Origin: Phycisphaeraceae bacterium
GTDB lineage: Bacteria; Planctomycetota; Phycisphaerae; Phycisphaerales; SM1A02
Reading direction: 5' to 3'
DNA length: 64,000 bases
Assembly: GCA_019636755.1 (NCBI GenBank)
Contig: JAHBWZ010000010.1
Location: 1-64,000 of the forward strand
The notes beneath the pieces are model-generated. The model did no database searches. It saw only the letters and a list, made by a program, of their open reading frames with translations, and was not told where the DNA came from. Shown piece after piece: positions 1 through 7,191 of the stretch. The position numbers and the translations under genes are program-made. Within the stretch, counting starts at the first letter, position 1. Each line of letters starts with the position of its first letter.

Positions 1-430
1 GCTCGCCGTCGCACTCGAAGCCCTCGCCGTAGGGGAGCACCAGCACCCGGATGGCCCGGCCCTGGTACTCGCGGACAATCGCCGAGCCGGGCGGCGGGAC
101 ACGCGGGTCACGCTCCGCCTCCGGGTCGAGTCTCCGCGTCACTGTGGCGGACCGCCCCGTCTGTGGCGGCGTGACAAGCGTCTTTGGGGCCATCATCCGA
201 ACCTCAGCGTCGTCCGCGAGCTCCGCGGCCCGCTTCCTCGCCCGCTCGCTGAGGTCGCCCTCCGCGTTGGCCTGAAGCCGCCAGGCGATCTTGCGGATCA
301 GGTACGTCCGGTGGCGTGTCCGCGTCTGGTAGCCGTGCAGCTCGACAAACCGCTCCACGAGCTCGTTGGTGGACATGTCTTTGAGCGATTCGATCTCGTC
401 CTCGATCCGTTTTGCCGTCGCATGCTTCAT
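1..430 (-). CDS. DUF2924 family protein, C-terminus cut by window edge
   Basis: The frame is open from ATG at 430 to the window edge (143 codons). It reads MKHATAKRIEDEIESL, then a conserved-looking block (ELVERFVELHGY, RTYLIRKIAWRLQ) and a beta-rich part (GSAIVREYQGRAIRVLVLPYGEGFECDGE). This matches my knowledge of DUF2924: an N-terminal helical part with IRKIAWRLQ, followed by a G-ReY-G-hrV-VL strand region. DUF2924 genes usually sit beside serine-recombinase genes in integrated elements; any recombinase here would lie beyond the left edge. A small gene precedes it at 457-705 in the same orientation. Codon choice (AAA, TTT, AAG) looks less GC-extreme than in the rest of the window, which fits acquired DNA. 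Molecular function is unknown. Confidence 0.75.
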   Translation of the reverse strand, partial: MKHATAKRIEDEIESLKDMSTNELVERFVELHGYQTRTRHRTYLIRKIAWRLQANAEGDLSERARKRAAELADDAEVRMMAPKTLVTPPQTGRSATVTRRLDPEAERDPRVPPPGSAIVREYQGRAIRVLVLPYGEGFECDGE

Positions 431-456
431 GCGGCCTCCTGTGGCTGGTGTCTCCA

Positions 457-705
457 TCACGCGTCTCCTTCACCCGCCGGTCGGGATTTGGATCGCGTCG
501 CCACAGTGAGGCTCGGATCGCTCGAAAGTTCAAGGCATGTCGCGGCACCTTCTTCAACTTCGCGCAACGCCCGCGATGCGGCGTCCCGCTCGATGCGAAC
601 CGCGCGCACGAGACCACGCGCGAGGATGCGTGAGATCTCGTCCTGCCGCTCTTCGGATGTCATGGCTTCGGGGTTGCGCCGGCTGTCGTCGCTCGCTCGT
701 GGCAT
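457..705 (-). CDS. Small hypothetical protein upstream of DUF2924 gene
   Basis: An 82-residue frame. I chose ATG 705 because GGAG lies about 6 nt upstream on this strand. The N-terminal half contains TSEERQDEISRILARGLVRAV, a helical pattern I associate with short proteins in recombinase/DUF2924 loci; the C-terminal half is low-complexity and charged. It has no signal peptide or TM segment. It is probably cotranscribed with the DUF2924 gene 26 bp downstream. Coding status is supported mainly by the ribosome site and the locus context. Confidence 0.5.
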   Translation of the reverse strand: MPRASDDSRRNPEAMTSEERQDEISRILARGLVRAVRIERDAASRALREVEEGAATCLELSSDPSLTVATRSKSRPAGEGDA

Positions 706-1097
706 GGGTCGCTCCAAGGCGACCCGCGTGCATCGCATCGTCGCCACGGGTGACCTATGACGCCGCGTACCAACGGTGCGCGCCCGCTTCACCACGGCGC
801 ATCGATTGGATCAATGTCGCGAGCAGCCCTTGCAGTTGATCACCCCCGTCAAACCCGCTCACCCGGTCGGACAGAGACTTCACCGCGGCGGGTGTCTCTC
901 GGCGAGCGGCAGAGACTTCGGGGCGATTCGGGCGAGGTCGTGCCCACCGGGCGGCCGAGCCGGTTATCCCGGCGTCCAGACCAGAGACCGCGTCACGGTT
1001 GGGGAGCGTTGGCCCAGCGGCCCCACGGCCGCGGGAACGGGGCCCGAAGGGGCCGACACGCGCGGGTGTCTCTCATCGGCCCGGTCCAAAAACCACA
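706..1097. other. Intergenic region between putative mobile element and tRNA-fMet
   Basis: About 390 bp without a convincing gene on either strand. A 13-bp direct repeat, GCGGGTGTCTCTC, occurs at 888-900 and 1062-1074. If the DUF2924 locus is an element inserted near the tRNA, its boundary should lie here, but no clear attachment core matching the tRNA sequence is visible. Confidence 0.4.
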
Positions 1098-1123
1098 AAG
1101 CCGGTTGCTTTCGCAACCGGCTT
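1098..1123 (-). terminator. Rho-independent terminator of tRNA-fMet
   Basis: A perfect 11-bp stem (AAGCCGGTTGC / GCAACCGGCTT) with a TTTC loop. On the minus strand it lies just downstream of the tRNA and is followed by TGTGGTTTTTGG, giving a U-rich tail. Confidence 0.8.
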
Positions 1124-1128
1124 GGGAA

Positions 1129-1202
<74 letters not shown>

Positions 1203-1214
1203 TCAGGGTCGCGG

Positions 1215-1244
1215 AGTATAGCGATCGTGCGAAGAACCCGTCAA
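1215..1244 (-). promoter_or_regulatory. Sigma70-type promoter of tRNA-fMet
   Basis: On the minus strand TTGACG (1239-1244) and TATACT (1215-1220) are 18 bp apart, and the -10 ends 12 nt before the mature tRNA 5' end. This is the clearest -35/-10 pair in the window and calibrates the -10 consensus used at other genes. Confidence 0.8.
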
Positions 1245-1366
1245 CAACACCAGCAACGGCGGACGGCGTCGCTCCTGTGGCGCCGGCCGTGTTCGTGCGG
1301 TGGTCTCGACAGGGGCGATCGTGCGGTCGGTCGGTCGGTCGGCCAGGCGGGGTCGAGGAGGCGTGC

Positions 1367-1759
1367 TCAGATCGATCGCATGCACCGGCAGGCGTTGGCC
1401 ACCTGCGTCAGCCTGGCCCGCTGCTCCGGCGTGACCTCGACGAACTCGATGCCGGACTCGAACAGGCCCTTGCGGCGCGGCGTGGACCACGCGACCCGGC
1501 CCTTGACGGTGAGTTCGATCGGCACGTCCCCGGCGATGGCGACCTCGGAGGTGATCCGGATCAGGATCGATGACCCGACCGGGACCGCGGGGCCGTTCAC
1601 CCGGAGCCCGCCCGCGGACAGGTCGAGCAGCCGGCCGAGCGAGCACTGGAGCATCTCCACGCCCAGCCGACCGGTCCGGCGGCGCTGGTTGGAGACGTCC
1701 GTCACCTCGAGGAGGTTGCGCTGGGGGTCGAACTGCTTCGCGTGTTCGTTGCCGTGCAT
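1367..1759 (-). CDS. PilZ domain protein
   Basis: A 130-residue soluble protein made almost entirely of one PilZ-type beta barrel. The c-di-GMP signature appears as R27xxxR31 followed by DLSAGG (46-51), fitting RxxxR plus D/N-x-S-x-x-G. The C-terminal part (GLFESGIEFVEVTPEQRARL) matches the usual end of the fold. Its expected role is to bind cyclic di-GMP and pass the signal to a partner by protein contact, since no output domain is attached. It is divergent from the acidic-repeat membrane protein at 1990; nothing nearby identifies its target. Confidence 0.85.
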   Translation of the reverse strand: MHGNEHAKQFDPQRNLLEVTDVSNQRRRTGRLGVEMLQCSLGRLLDLSAGGLRVNGPAVPVGSSILIRITSEVAIAGDVPIELTVKGRVAWSTPRRKGLFESGIEFVEVTPEQRARLTQVANACRCMRSI

Positions 1760-1989
1760 GGCTCGTGGCTCCTGGGCCCGTCATCCTGCGCGCCCGGCAT
1801 GCGGACCCGGCGCAGGATGGCGTTCTCGGTGGTATCCGGGTCCGGATCGGCCGCCATCCGGGAGACCGGGCCCTGCATCATCGAACGATCGGCCCGGCCG
1901 GCCGCCGTCTTGACCCCGGAACGGGCGGCGCGGCGGTGCCCGGTGCATTGGTTGGGCGCCCGCGGCGGCGACGGCCGATAAACCGCTTC

Positions 1990-3537
1990 GTGGAGCATGA
2001 CCACGACGCGGACGACGGCGATCGCCCCCCGGACCGCGCGGCCGGATCGCCGCCGCGCGGTGCCTGGCTCTTCGACCCCGGCTGGCTGTTCGTGCTCGCG
2101 GGCGTGGCGCTCTGCGCTGCGTGGCTGATTCTCCCGGCCGAACGGGAACTGATCGATCTCCGCAATCAGCGCCGCGCACTGGAAGCGGAGCATGTCCGCA
2201 TGCTCGGCGCCCTGCGCGCCCACGCGGACTTCCTGGAGGAGTTCGAGCGCCGCGAGCCCGCGCTCATCGAGCACCTGGCCGCCGCACAGCTCAACCTGGT
2301 GCCGGCCGGTCACCAGCCCGGCCTGCTGGCCACCCGGACCGATGCGTCGCCGAGCGCCCGGATCGCCGAGTCCATGGCCGCGCGATACACCGCGCCTGCA
2401 CCGGAGCGCCCGATCAACTCGCGCCTGGAGCACCTCGTCCTGGGGCCCGCCCGGCTCTGGGTGGTCGCCGCGGCGATCCTCTCGATCTTCATGGGACTGA
2501 TCCTCGGGCCCGGCATCCCGACGACGACGCCGGCCGCCGCCGGGGACGACGCGGAGGAAGGGAAGGGCGACGCAGCGTACGACGGCGACCTGGCGTGGGA
2601 GGAGGAGGAGGAGGAGGACGACGACGATGACGATCGAGAGGACGGCCGCGCCGGCGTGTCCGCCGGGCGGGACGCGGAACTCGGCCGGTGGCGAAGCCGC
2701 TGGGCGACCGCGCGGGAGGCCGCGGCGGCGGCGATCGCGGCGCACCGCGCCGGGGAGAGACATGATGTGCCGTCCGTCGACCGGTCCGCCATCGATCCGG
2801 CGTCCGCGACGACCACGGGCGCCGGCGGCACGGTCGACGGCGAACCGATGGTCTCGGTCGTTTCCGGGCACGAAGGCTGGACCGCGCTCTTTGACCTGGG
2901 CACGACGGCCGCCGCCGGGGAAGGCACCGGGGGCCGCTCCACAGATGCGGCACCCTTCCCACGCGCGTCCCGGCGCGGCGGTGCCGCCGGTCACGACGCC
3001 GGCGCCATGCTCTGGGATGCCGTGACGACACCGCCGCGCGATCCGGACGCCGCCGCCGATCACCGGACGGGCGCCGCGGCCGTCGACACGGATGACGACG
3101 AAGACGTCGACGAGGACGTTTCCGTCGACGAGGACGACGATGCCGACGAAGGCGACGAAGACGAGTATGAGTACGTCTCCGTCGACGAGGACGGCAACGA
3201 GATTCCCGCCGACGAAGCCGACGACGCCGCCGACGAAGACGACGAAGACGACGAAGACGACGACGAGTACGAGTACGTTTACGTCGACGAGGACGGCAAC
3301 GAGATTCCCGCCGACGAAGCCGAGGAAGGCGACGAAGACCTCGATGAGGACGAGGACGACGGCGACGACGGCGAGTACGAGTACGTCTACGTCGACGAGG
3401 ACGGCAACGAGATCCCCGCCGACGAGGTGGAAGACGGTGACGAGGATCTCGAGGTGGACGAGGTCGACGCGTCCGCCGCCGCCCCCGCGGACGAGGCGTG
3501 CCGAGGCGCCGGGAAGTCGCCGCGACACCGCCGCTGA
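1990..3537 (+). CDS. Two-TM, coiled-coil protein with long acidic repeat tail
   Basis: No ATG fits the protein-like region, so GTG 1990 is proposed (515 aa). Residues 31-48 form a TM helix, followed at once by a coiled coil (about 50-100, with heptad-like LRNQRRALEAEH). A second TM lies at about 154-173. The TM plus coiled coil recalls FtsB/DivIC-like septum proteins, but only in layout. After the second TM comes about 330 residues of Ala/Asp/Glu-rich sequence: an acidic run near 200-215, a more ordinary stretch, then three copies of a YEYVxVDEDGNEIPADE motif. The tail should be strongly negative and probably extended. Function is unknown. The start codon is uncertain because no clear ribosome site precedes it. 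Confidence 0.65.
   Translation: MEHDHDADDGDRPPDRAAGSPPRGAWLFDPGWLFVLAGVALCAAWLILPAERELIDLRNQRRALEAEHVRMLGALRAHADFLEEFERREPALIEHLAAAQLNLVPAGHQPGLLATRTDASPSARIAESMAARYTAPAPERPINSRLEHLVLGPARLWVVAAAILSIFMGLILGPGIPTTTPAAAGDDAEEGKGDAAYDGDLAWEEEEEEDDDDDDREDGRAGVSAGRDAELGRWRSRWATAREAAAAAIAAHRAGERHDVPSVDRSAIDPASATTTGAGGTVDGEPMVSVVSGHEGWTALFDLGTTAAAGEGTGGRSTDAAPFPRASRRGGAAGHDAGAMLWDAVTTPPRDPDAAADHRTGAAAVDTDDDEDVDEDVSVDEDDDADEGDEDEYEYVSVDEDGNEIPADEADDAADEDDEDDEDDDEYEYVYVDEDGNEIPADEAEEGDEDLDEDEDDGDDGEYEYVYVDEDGNEIPADEVEDGDEDLEVDEVDASAAAPADEACRGAGKSPRHRR
3160..3432 (+). repeat. Three in-frame copies of a 63-bp acidic repeat
   Basis: Near-identical 63-bp units start at 3160, 3262 and 3370 (periods 102 and 108 bp). 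Each encodes EYEYVxVDEDGNEIPADE and the units are separated by variable Asp/Glu spacers rich in GACGAAGAC. Spacer lengths differ by whole codons, so the frame is kept. Confidence 0.9.
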
Positions 3538-3612
3538 TCGACGGCGCCCGTGACGCCGGCGCTTCCGCATCGACCGGCCGGCGTGGCGTCGCACCGCGGT
3601 ACGCTCCGGGCC

Positions 3613-4755
3613 ATGGAGCCCGAGGAGGAAGCGCGGATCCGGATCGCCGCGGCGGTCGGGGTCGGTCCGTTCACGACCAGGCGGCTGCTGCAGAAGCTGG
3701 GCACAGCAACGGCGATCGTCGGATCCGATGTCTCCGCACTGGCCGACGCGCTGGGCGCGGACGGGCGCGGCGGCGGAAGGGTGGCCGAATCGCTGCACCG
3801 CGCGATGGCGGCGGTGGAGCCGGGCGCGATCGCGCAGCGCGCCGCCGCCGCCGGGGCGCGGCTGCTCTTCCTGGAGGACAGGGACTTCCCGGCCATGCTC
3901 CGCCCGCTGGATGATGCGCCCGCGTACCTCTGGTGCCGCGGGACGGTGCCGGGCGACGAGGACGCGGAGGGACACGCGGCGCGCCGCGCCTGGCTGGCCA
4001 TCGTGGGGTCACGGCATGCCGGGCCGCGCGCCCTGCTGGCGGCGCGCCGGGTCGCGGAGATGACCGGGTCGGCCGGCGCGGTCATCGTCTCGGGCGGCGC
4101 CCGCGGCGTGGACGCGGCCGCGCATCGCGGCGCGTGCGCAGCGACGGGGTGCACGACCGTCGTGCTCGGCACCGGTATCGACATCGCCTATCCGCCGGAG
4201 CATGCGGCGCTCTTTCGAGAGATCGTCGCGGCGGGGGGATGCCTGCTGAGCGAGTTCCCGCCGGGAACGCCCGCGCGGCCGGGGCACTTTCCGAGGCGGA
4301 ACCGGATCGTCGCCGGGCTTTCGCACGCGGTGCTTGTCATCCAGGCGCGCGAGCACAGCGGCGCTCTGATCACGGCACGCCTGGCCACCGAGGCGTACGG
4401 CCGGGAGGTGATGGTCCTGGCCGGACCGGGCGACGAACCTGCCTGGCGCGGAGGACTGCGCCTCGTGCAGCGCGGCGAGGCGATGCTGGTGCTCGACGCC
4501 GCGGATGTCGCGGAGGCGCTGCGGCGCGAGACCGCGGTCCACCGCGGCGGACCGTCCCCGGCGGAACTCTTCTCGCTGGGACCCGCGGCGGCGCAGGTCG
4601 AGTCGCTCCTGCTGGCGCACGGCCCGCTCACCGCGGCGTCGGTGGCGGCGCGCCTGGACCTCTCCGGCGCGGAGATCGCGCAGGCGATCACGCTGCTGGA
4701 GATCTCGAAGCGCCTCCGCCGCGACGGACCGCGATTGATCGGCCTGCCCGGATGA
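3613..4755 (+). CDS. dprA: DNA-processing protein DprA
   Basis: A 380-residue protein with the standard three parts: an N-terminal helix-hairpin-helix-like segment (VGVGPFTTRRLL, about 15-26), an extended Rossmann fold (about 125-285) and a C-terminal winged-helix-like domain (about 310-380). The SGGARGVDAAAH motif at 160-171 and GTGIDIAYPPEH, LLSEFPPGTP and FPRRNRIVAGLS are family signatures. DprA binds single-stranded DNA and loads RecA during natural transformation. ATG 3613 was chosen because the family starts just before the HhH segment; an upstream ATG at 3550 adds 21 unlikely residues. No other competence gene is in the window. Confidence 0.95.
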   Translation: MEPEEEARIRIAAAVGVGPFTTRRLLQKLGTATAIVGSDVSALADALGADGRGGGRVAESLHRAMAAVEPGAIAQRAAAAGARLLFLEDRDFPAMLRPLDDAPAYLWCRGTVPGDEDAEGHAARRAWLAIVGSRHAGPRALLAARRVAEMTGSAGAVIVSGGARGVDAAAHRGACAATGCTTVVLGTGIDIAYPPEHAALFREIVAAGGCLLSEFPPGTPARPGHFPRRNRIVAGLSHAVLVIQAREHSGALITARLATEAYGREVMVLAGPGDEPAWRGGLRLVQRGEAMLVLDAADVAEALRRETAVHRGGPSPAELFSLGPAAAQVESLLLAHGPLTAASVAARLDLSGAEIAQAITLLEISKRLRRDGPRLIGLPG

Positions 4756-4766
4756 CGGGGGGCGGC

Positions 4767-6290
4767 TCAGTCGCTTCCGGCGCGCAGCGCCGATCGCTGC
4801 ATGTCCTCGGCGATCGCCGCGACGATGCGATCCTGCACGTCCTTCGCGACCGCATTCGAGGCACGCATCTGGTTGAACATGATGCTGAAGACCCGGCGCT
4901 CCCCGTTCGTCGTGATGACGCCGCTGAGGCAGGAGACGCCGCGGATGTATCCCGTCTTCGCCTGCACGGTGACACCCCTGAGGGCCGGGCGGCGCATGCG
5001 GTCGCGCAGCGTTCCCGTCTCCGCGCCGACGGCGAGGCTGGCGAGGAACGGATCCGCCAGGCGCTCATCGTTGACGAACGACTCGATCCATCGCGTCAGG
5101 AGTGCCGGCGAGACGCGGTTGGAGCGGGCAAGCCCGGAGCCGTCGGCGATGATGAGCAGTTCCGACGGCATGTCGCTGATGCGCTCATGGGCGGCCAGGC
5201 GGACGAGGGCGGCGCCATCCGACCACGATCCGGGGCGGCCGGTGCCCGCATGCCCGATCCGCTTGAAGATCGCCTCGGCATGCAGGTTCTGGCTGTCGGT
5301 GTTGGCGCGGGCGAGGACGACCGCGAGCGGCGAGACGATCTCCGGCCCGATCGGTTCGCCCGACGGCGGCGGCGCCGCGGCGTCGGCCACGCGCGGCGCA
5401 TCCTCCGGCACATCGATGCCGCGGGCGCGCAGGCGGTCCGCCAGGATCTCCGCGAAGAGCTGCGCGGGATCGTGCATCGTGACCTGGATCGGCACGCGGT
5501 AGGCGTGCCGCACGTTGCCATAGAAGGTCAGTCGGTTCGTCCCCGGCCGGCGCGCGATCCACGCGGTGTTCTCCGCCTTCGCGCCGGTCACGCTGGTGGC
5601 GCTGTTCGCCGGCGAAAGCCATGACGTCCGCGGCACCGACGCCCCGATCTCCGGGCGGTTGGGCGGCAGGGGGCGCGGGAAGAAGTGCAGCGTGTTCAGG
5701 TGGACGTTGAGTCCGCAGACCTGCGCGCAGTAGGGCCGGTTGAGCTGGTCCTCCGGCCACTCCGGATGCACGAACTGACGGTCGAAGACCCGGTCGTCGA
5801 CGATGAGTCCGCCGACGCGCGTCAGGCCGGTCCCGGCAATCGCCGTCACGAAGAGGTCCAGGAACGTCTCCACGCAGATGCCCGGATCGGCCTCGCCGAG
5901 CGTCGTCATCGCCAGCAGGTCCGGGTCGCCGAACGCGGGATCACCGTCGCCGATGATCGTGATGCGATCGCCGTCCCGGAGCAGGCGCGTCCGGAACGCG
6001 AAGTCCGGGCCGAGCACGTGCAGCGCCGCGCCCGTGGTCAGGAGCTTCATGTTGCTGGCGGGAATGAATGACTCGTGCGCGCGGATGCTGACCAGCGGGC
6101 GACCCGAGCCGGACTCGAGCACGCTCACGCCGCAGATCGCCGTCGAGAGTTCGCTGGACCTGAGGATCCGGTCGATCTCGGCGGGAAGCGTGCTTGCCCG
6201 GACACCACCGGGCAGCAGCAGGAGGGCGAGGAGCAGCACGGCGACAGGACAGCGCGGCGGGAGGTGCGGGCGGCGGACGATGGATGGCAT
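4767..6290 (-). CDS. dacB: D-alanyl-D-alanine carboxypeptidase/endopeptidase, PBP4 (S13) family
   Basis: A 507-residue secreted protein with a signal peptide (residues 1-32: Arg-rich start, Leu-rich core, cleavage near GVRA-S). The three penicillin-binding motifs are in order: S79-N-M-K82 in PASNMKLLTTGAAL, S333-Q-N335, and K445-T-G447, plus the ADGSGLARSNRVSP block typical of peptidase S13. The long insert between motifs 1 and 2 is characteristic of PBP4. It should trim or cleave peptidoglycan peptides in the periplasm. Presence of this gene supports a peptidoglycan wall in this planctomycete. It is convergent with dprA (gap 11 bp). Confidence 0.93.
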   Translation of the reverse strand: MPSIVRRPHLPPRCPVAVLLLALLLLPGGVRASTLPAEIDRILRSSELSTAICGVSVLESGSGRPLVSIRAHESFIPASNMKLLTTGAALHVLGPDFAFRTRLLRDGDRITIIGDGDPAFGDPDLLAMTTLGEADPGICVETFLDLFVTAIAGTGLTRVGGLIVDDRVFDRQFVHPEWPEDQLNRPYCAQVCGLNVHLNTLHFFPRPLPPNRPEIGASVPRTSWLSPANSATSVTGAKAENTAWIARRPGTNRLTFYGNVRHAYRVPIQVTMHDPAQLFAEILADRLRARGIDVPEDAPRVADAAAPPPSGEPIGPEIVSPLAVVLARANTDSQNLHAEAIFKRIGHAGTGRPGSWSDGAALVRLAAHERISDMPSELLIIADGSGLARSNRVSPALLTRWIESFVNDERLADPFLASLAVGAETGTLRDRMRRPALRGVTVQAKTGYIRGVSCLSGVITTNGERRVFSIMFNQMRASNAVAKDVQDRIVAAIAEDMQRSALRAGSD

Positions 6291-6458
6291 GTGCGGCACG
6301 GACTCCTGCGGGGTGATGGGACCGTGGAGGGTATCGGCCGAGGGACGTGCCGACCTCCAGCCGCGCCGTCCGTCTGTCCCCCGGCGTCGCGGGCACCGCG
6401 ACATGGCTCGCACAGTCCGCGCGGGCCGCCCCTCCGGGGGAGGGGCGCCCGGGCGCTG

Positions 6459-6464
6459 TACACT
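6459..6464 (+). promoter_or_regulatory. -10 box (TACACT) abutting GTG start
   Basis: TACACT ends 6 nt before GTG 6471, so initiation at the usual distance would begin on the start codon. No Shine-Dalgarno is present. Confidence 0.6.
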
Positions 6465-6470
6465 GGCCCG

Positions 6471-7073
6471 GTGCCGAGGCATCAACGCGCCGCGTGCGAG
6501 CGCCGCGTGTACCGGCTTGCCCTGCTGCTGACCGGCTCGTCGCGTGGAGCCACGATGGTCCTTCGCGCCGTCGTCACGTCGGCGGTCGACCTCGTGCGCC
6601 TGGACGGGGCGCACCTGGATCGACTGACCGTCCTGCGCGCCCGCGAGGTCGCCGCGCGGAGCGACGCGCCGGCCGAAGGTCCGCTCGCGCGGATCGCCAT
6701 CCTGCCGATGCAGGCGCGGGAGGCATGGACGCTGGCGGAGGTCTACGGACTGCCCGCGCGCGAGGTGGCACGGGCGATGGACTGCTCCACCGACGCGATC
6801 CGTCGCCACCTGGCGACGGCGACGGACGCGCTGGCCGCCGCGCGTCCCGAGGACGAACCGGCGGCGGCGCTCACCGCAATCCTCCGGCGCTGGTCCATGC
6901 AGCAGGCCCCGTCGATCGCGGTCGCCCGTCGCGTGCACCTCAGCCGATACGCGCGCCACGCGCTTCGCATCCTGCTCCCGGTGCTCGGGGCACTCGTGCT
7001 CTTCGGCGGCCTTGCGGCGATCGTGTGGTGGCTTCTCGGCAGCGCCACGCCCGCGCCGTCGCCAGACGGCTGA
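6471..7073 (+). CDS. Membrane-anchored sigma-70 region-4-like HTH protein
   Basis: A 200-residue protein from GTG 6471, chosen because a TACACT box lies 6 nt upstream and the frame is sigma-like from there. Residues 79-120 (LPMQAREAWTLAEVYGLPAREVARAMDCSTDAIRRHL, split here only for naming) fit sigma region 4 of ECF factors: LP..REA..L...GL...E.A......A.R..L. The N-terminal 60 residues resemble the start of region 2 (RLALLLTGS) but lack the acidic D-AED-Q-TF core. A hydrophobic helix at 165-189 would tether the protein with the HTH in the cytoplasm. It is either a degenerate ECF sigma turned membrane regulator or a decaying one. It lies just upstream of the cytochrome/propeller operon. Confidence 0.6.
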   Translation: MPRHQRAACERRVYRLALLLTGSSRGATMVLRAVVTSAVDLVRLDGAHLDRLTVLRAREVAARSDAPAEGPLARIAILPMQAREAWTLAEVYGLPAREVARAMDCSTDAIRRHLATATDALAAARPEDEPAAALTAILRRWSMQQAPSIAVARRVHLSRYARHALRILLPVLGALVLFGGLAAIVWWLLGSATPAPSPDG

Positions 7074-7191
7074 CGGTGCCGTCGCCGCCGGGTCCCGGGT
7101 CGCGCCGCGCGGCGGCGGGCGACCGCCGGGTATCCTGCGCGCCGTCCGCGCCGGGCCGGAGCACGGCGACTTCCAGCGCCCACCGACGACG

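Noticed and set aside
1324-1341. GGTC tetranucleotide run as a functional repeat
   Set aside because: Only four units and in a plain intergenic gap; likely chance in GC-rich DNA.
1702-3975. 757-codon minus-strand frame opposite the acidic-tail gene
   Set aside because: It is the complement of the Asp/Glu repeats (hence Val-rich runs), and it also runs into dprA and the PilZ gene.
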